Shown here: in pieces, positions 4,534 to 6,789 of the stretch
Layout: each line of letters opens with the position of its first letter
Position numbering within the stretch: position 1 is the stretch's first letter
Assembly (NCBI GenBank): GCA_017395725.1
Contig: JAFQOB010000007.1
Coordinates: 1-6,789, forward strand
DNA length: 6,789 nucleotides
From: Clostridia bacterium
Lineage (GTDB): Bacteria > Bacillota_A > Clostridia > Oscillospirales > CAG-272
Direction of reading: 5' to 3'
Notes under the pieces: model-generated
Database searches by the model: none
The model's input: only the letters and a program-made list of their open reading frames with translations
What the model was told of the DNA's origin: nothing
Program-made: the position numbers and the translations under genes

Positions 4534-5247
4534 TTAAAAGAATGCCCAAATTACCGCTACGAGAATGGCGGGGAGCATATTGGCAACCTTGACCGAGTTT
4601 TTGCGGAGAAGATTAAGTCCCACACAGAATATAAGAATTGAGCCGACGAGGGACAGATTATGTAATGCCGCATCTGTCATATATGGCTGAATGACCTTTG
4701 CGGCAAGGGTGAAGCTGCCTTGAAGTATTGCTACGGGGATTGCCGAAAAAACACAGCCCTTTCCCACCGACGAGGTCATAACGATAATTATAATGAAGTC
4801 GAGCAGAGATTTAACAAGCAAGATAGAGTAATCACCGAAGAGCCCGTCATTTATTGAGCCTACAACGGTCATAGCACCGACACATACCGTTATTGAAGCG
4901 CTGACGAAAGCTTCGACAAAGGAAACGTCTTTTGCGTTACCTGTTTTTTTCTTAAGCCACTCGCCGAAACGTTCAATAAGTCCGTCGATGTTTATTAGTT
5001 CGCCGACAAGAGTACCTATTGCCATACTGGATATCATCATCAGAGTTCCGCCGCTTGTGAGCTTTCCGTCGGATACAGTCATTATTTTTTCGAGAGCGCC
5101 GCTGACACCGATAAACATAACGCAAATACCGGTGGATTTAACAAGTGCACTTTGCAGACTCTCTTTGAGGAATTTACCAAACAAAGCACCGATAATGCCG
5201 CCTGCCAATATTGCCGCGACGTTTATTATTGTTCCAAGTCCTATCAT
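4534..5247 (-). CDS. DUF554 family membrane protein
   Basis: The 237-residue product is almost entirely hydrophobic, with about seven or eight membrane segments (roughly 4-22, 36-54, 66-86, 112-131, 142-160, 165-185, 200-216 and 222-236). The family is recognisable from the opening GTIINVAAILAGGIIGALFG, the GTLVGELINID segment (78-88) and the conserved GAMTVVGSINDGL (125-137). These match DUF554, which includes Escherichia coli YqgA and Bacillus YdfK. A transport role is often suspected, but no substrate is established. The ATG is preceded by AGGAT at acceptable spacing, a weaker site than its neighbours have. It sits 32 bp after deoC and 27 bp before the DUF1461 gene, so it is translated from the same transcript. 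Nothing in the sequence ties its function to deoxyribose metabolism. Confidence 0.9.
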   Translation of the reverse strand: MIGLGTIINVAAILAGGIIGALFGKFLKESLQSALVKSTGICVMFIGVSGALEKIMTVSDGKLTSGGTLMMISSMAIGTLVGELINIDGLIERFGEWLKKKTGNAKDVSFVEAFVSASITVCVGAMTVVGSINDGLFGDYSILLVKSLLDFIIIIVMTSSVGKGCVFSAIPVAILQGSFTLAAKVIQPYMTDAALHNLSLVGSILIFCVGLNLLRKNSVKVANMLPAILVAVIWAFF

Positions 5248-5279
5248 TTTTTTATCCTATTCCTTAACGCTAATGAAGG

Positions 5280-5963
5280 TTAGCAAAACATTTTGTAAAG
5301 CGAGCTTGTACCCAGTCTCATAACACCGATATCAAGGAATTTTACCGCATCGTCAATGGATTTGATTCCCCCCGCCGCTTTTACCTTTATTTTACCGCCT
5401 ACTTCTTTTACCATAAGCTCGGCATCGTGGAAGGTTGCACCGCCGCCTGCAAAGCCGGTAGATGTTTTTATGTATTCAGCCCCGCTGTTTGCGACAATGT
5501 TGCACATGATTTTTTTCTCGTCGTCTGTGAGAAGACAGGTTTCTATAATGACCTTGAGCAGTTTGCCGTTGCAAGCTTCTTTTATTGCTTTTATTTCGCT
5601 TGAAAGGGTATCGTATTTGCCTTCTTTAAGTGAGCCGATATTGATTACCATATCAATTTCAGCAGCTCCGTTTTTTACTGCGTCTGCAGTTTCAAAAACT
5701 TTAGTATTGGTTGTCATATATCCGTTAGGGAAGCCGATTACTGTACAAATTGGCAGCTTGCCCTCGACGTAATCAACAGCCTGTTTTACGAATGACGGCG
5801 GGATACATACAGATGCTGTTTCCGCCGACAAGCCTTCGTCGCAGATGCGTTTAACGTCAGCCCAAAGGGAGTCTTGCTTTAGTATGGTGTGGTCGCAGTA
5901 TGAAAGTATTTCTTTGCCGGTGTAGTTTCCGTATTTTTTTTCGAGTTTGTTTGTATCAAGCAT
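5280..5963 (-). CDS. deoC: Deoxyribose-phosphate aldolase
   Basis: DeoC cleaves 2-deoxyribose 5-phosphate into glyceraldehyde 3-phosphate and acetaldehyde, the last step in using deoxynucleosides as carbon source. The cytoplasmic enzyme is a class I aldolase of the TIM-barrel type. Its 227 residues are full length. Catalytic landmarks are intact: Asp24-His25-Thr26 near the start, Asp104 in AEIDMVINIG, Lys137 in LLKVIIET, the Schiff-base Lys166 in EYIKTSTGF, and Lys195 in KVKAAGGI, followed by the phosphate-binding GTSS near the C-terminus. The ATG follows GAGG at good spacing. It is the second gene of a minus-strand operon, 24 bp after a lipoprotein cyclophilin. No other deo genes (deoA, deoB, pupG, cdd) or a DeoR-type regulator are in the window, so any nucleoside induction cannot be judged from here. 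Confidence 0.97.
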   Translation of the reverse strand: MLDTNKLEKKYGNYTGKEILSYCDHTILKQDSLWADVKRICDEGLSAETASVCIPPSFVKQAVDYVEGKLPICTVIGFPNGYMTTNTKVFETADAVKNGAAEIDMVINIGSLKEGKYDTLSSEIKAIKEACNGKLLKVIIETCLLTDDEKKIMCNIVANSGAEYIKTSTGFAGGGATFHDAELMVKEVGGKIKVKAAGGIKSIDDAVKFLDIGVMRLGTSSLYKMFC

Positions 5964-5987
5964 AGTAAGCCTCTTTTTTTTTGAAAA

Positions 5988-6572
5988 TTATTCAACAATT
6001 CTGATTTCTTTGATTATAGGTCTGTTTTGCGGTAAAACCGAGCCGTTGTTATCGGTAACAGGGGTATTTTTGCAGATTTTGTCAACGATATCCATTCCGT
6101 CGGTAACTCTGCCGAAGGCGGCGTATTGCCCGTCAAGTCTTGTGTCGTCTTGATGCATAATGAAGAACTGAGAAGCCGCGCTGTTGTAGCTGTTTGAACG
6201 AGCCATAGAGAGCGTACCTCTTGTGTGGCTGATGTTATTTTCGACGTTGTTGTATGCGAATTCACCTTTGATAGTGGGCGTTTCTTCGTCGTTAATTCCG
6301 TTTCCGTTTGGGTCGCCGCCCTGCATCATAAAGCCGTTGATTATACGGTGGAATGATACCCCGTTATAGAAGTCGGCATTGATAAGGTCAATGAAGTTTT
6401 TTACTGTTATGGGAGCTGTTTTTGCATCAAGCACTGCAGTGATAACACCGTAATTTTCGATTTCAATTTCGATGGTATATGATTCCTCTGCCAGACCTAC
6501 ATCTTTACTTCCGCAGGCAGTTAAACATAAGACCAGTGTCAAGAGCGATAAAAGAATAAAAAGCTTTTTCAT
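5988..6572 (-). CDS. Lipoprotein peptidyl-prolyl cis-trans isomerase (cyclophilin)
   Basis: The product has 194 residues. Residues 1-20 form a lipoprotein signal peptide, with MKK, a hydrophobic core and lipobox Leu17-Thr18-Ala19-Cys20, so the mature protein is expected to be lipid-anchored on the outer face of the cell membrane. The remainder (about 32-194) is a cyclophilin domain: GVITAVLDAKTAPITVKNF, then FHRIINGFMMQGGDP with catalytic Phe74-His75-Arg76 and Gln84, then GTLSMARSNSYNSAASQFFI and LDGQYAAFGRVTDGMDIVDKI. Cyclophilins speed proline isomerisation during folding, here of secreted proteins. The domain is complete and no key residue is missing. An AGGGA site lies about 11 nt before the ATG. 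It is the first gene of the four-gene minus operon, 24 bp before deoC, with the promoter at 6616-6644. Confidence 0.95.
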   Translation of the reverse strand: MKKLFILLSLLTLVLCLTACGSKDVGLAEESYTIEIEIENYGVITAVLDAKTAPITVKNFIDLINADFYNGVSFHRIINGFMMQGGDPNGNGINDEETPTIKGEFAYNNVENNISHTRGTLSMARSNSYNSAASQFFIMHQDDTRLDGQYAAFGRVTDGMDIVDKICKNTPVTDNNGSVLPQNRPIIKEIRIVE

Positions 6573-6615
6573 TTGTGTATCTGTCCCTTTTATTAAAGTG
6601 TGTATATTGTAAATT

Positions 6616-6644
6616 ATTTTATCATAATAACCAATTTATTGCAA
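6616..6644 (-). promoter_or_regulatory. Promoter of the cyclophilin-deoC-DUF554-DUF1461 operon
   Basis: On the minus strand, -35 TTGCAA (6639-6644, 4 of 6) and -10 TAAAAT (6616-6621, 5 of 6) are separated by 17 bp. It gives a leader of about 37 nt. No other convincing promoter is seen in the 24- to 32-bp gaps further down the operon, so this one probably serves all four genes. Confidence 0.7.
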
Positions 6645-6702
6645 GGGAATTAATGAAAAACGACAATTTTATTTTGTATTGGTACAAATGCATCAATTTT
6701 AA

Positions 6703-6731
6703 TTGACAAAAGTGAATTTTTTGTGTACAAT
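6703..6731 (+). promoter_or_regulatory. Promoter of the gene entering at the right edge
   Basis: A perfect -35 TTGACA (6703-6708) and -10 TACAAT (6726-6731, 5 of 6) are separated by 17 bp. A CAATT-TT-AATTG dyad (6694-6705) overlaps the upstream edge of the -35. The promoter is divergent from that of the cyclophilin operon, with about 58 bp between the two -35 elements. Confidence 0.85.
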
Positions 6732-6781
6732 ATATGTTAATAGTAAAATCAGAAAAATATTATTCTTAGGGAGAAAACAAT

Positions 6782-6789
6782 ATGAAAAA
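6782..6789 (+). CDS. Start of an unidentified gene (runs off the right edge)
   Basis: ATG AAA AA is preceded by AGGGAG (6768-6773) at 8-nt spacing and by a good promoter about 50 bp upstream. Only two complete codons, Met-Lys, are visible. The beginning is compatible with a signal peptide or many other proteins, so no function can be given. Confidence 0.6.

Overview
The window looks like chromosomal DNA from an AT-rich Gram-positive anaerobe of the class Clostridia, probably near the Ruminococcaceae/Oscillospiraceae. The grounds are low GC, strong AGGAGG-type ribosome binding sites, near-consensus TTGACA/TATAAT promoters with 17-bp spacers, intrinsic terminators, and a set of protein families common there (DUF1292/YrzB, NfeD plus SPFH, DUF1461, DUF554, DeoC). 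No phage, insertion-sequence, CRISPR or defence genes are visible. The species assignment is inference.

Layout. Positions 3-128 hold the charged C-terminal tail of an unidentified gene. A consensus promoter (141-169) then drives a DUF1292 protein (211-507). Positions 511-983 contain no protein gene. The first part (about 557-812) is a stand-alone structured RNA gene with its own promoter candidate and a strong terminator; it resembles the raiA RNA class, but that family call is tentative. The second part (846-977) is a compound inverted-repeat element. Next comes a minus-strand operon with its own promoter (2446-2474) and terminator (984-1019), encoding an NfeD-type membrane protein followed by a stomatin/QmcA-like SPFH protein. 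On the plus strand, a perfect-consensus promoter (2548-2576) and a 139-nt folded leader precede an acyl carrier protein (2722-2952). A membrane-anchored NERD-like protein with a degenerate catalytic motif follows (3013-3627), and a 15-bp hairpin that can terminate from both sides closes this unit.

The right-hand part is one minus-strand operon of four genes with gaps of only 24 to 32 bp. In transcription order it encodes a lipoprotein cyclophilin, deoxyribose-phosphate aldolase (deoC), a DUF554 membrane protein and a DUF1461 membrane protein. Its promoter (6616-6644) lies back-to-back with a plus-strand promoter (6703-6731) for a gene that starts at 6782 and runs off the window.

Functionally this is mainly housekeeping and envelope DNA: fatty-acid carrier, membrane-quality proteins, secreted foldase and deoxynucleoside catabolism. 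The least ordinary parts are non-coding: the structured RNA with mutually exclusive long-range and local pairings, the dyads placed inside two promoter spacers, the folded acyl carrier protein leader, and the compound repeat.
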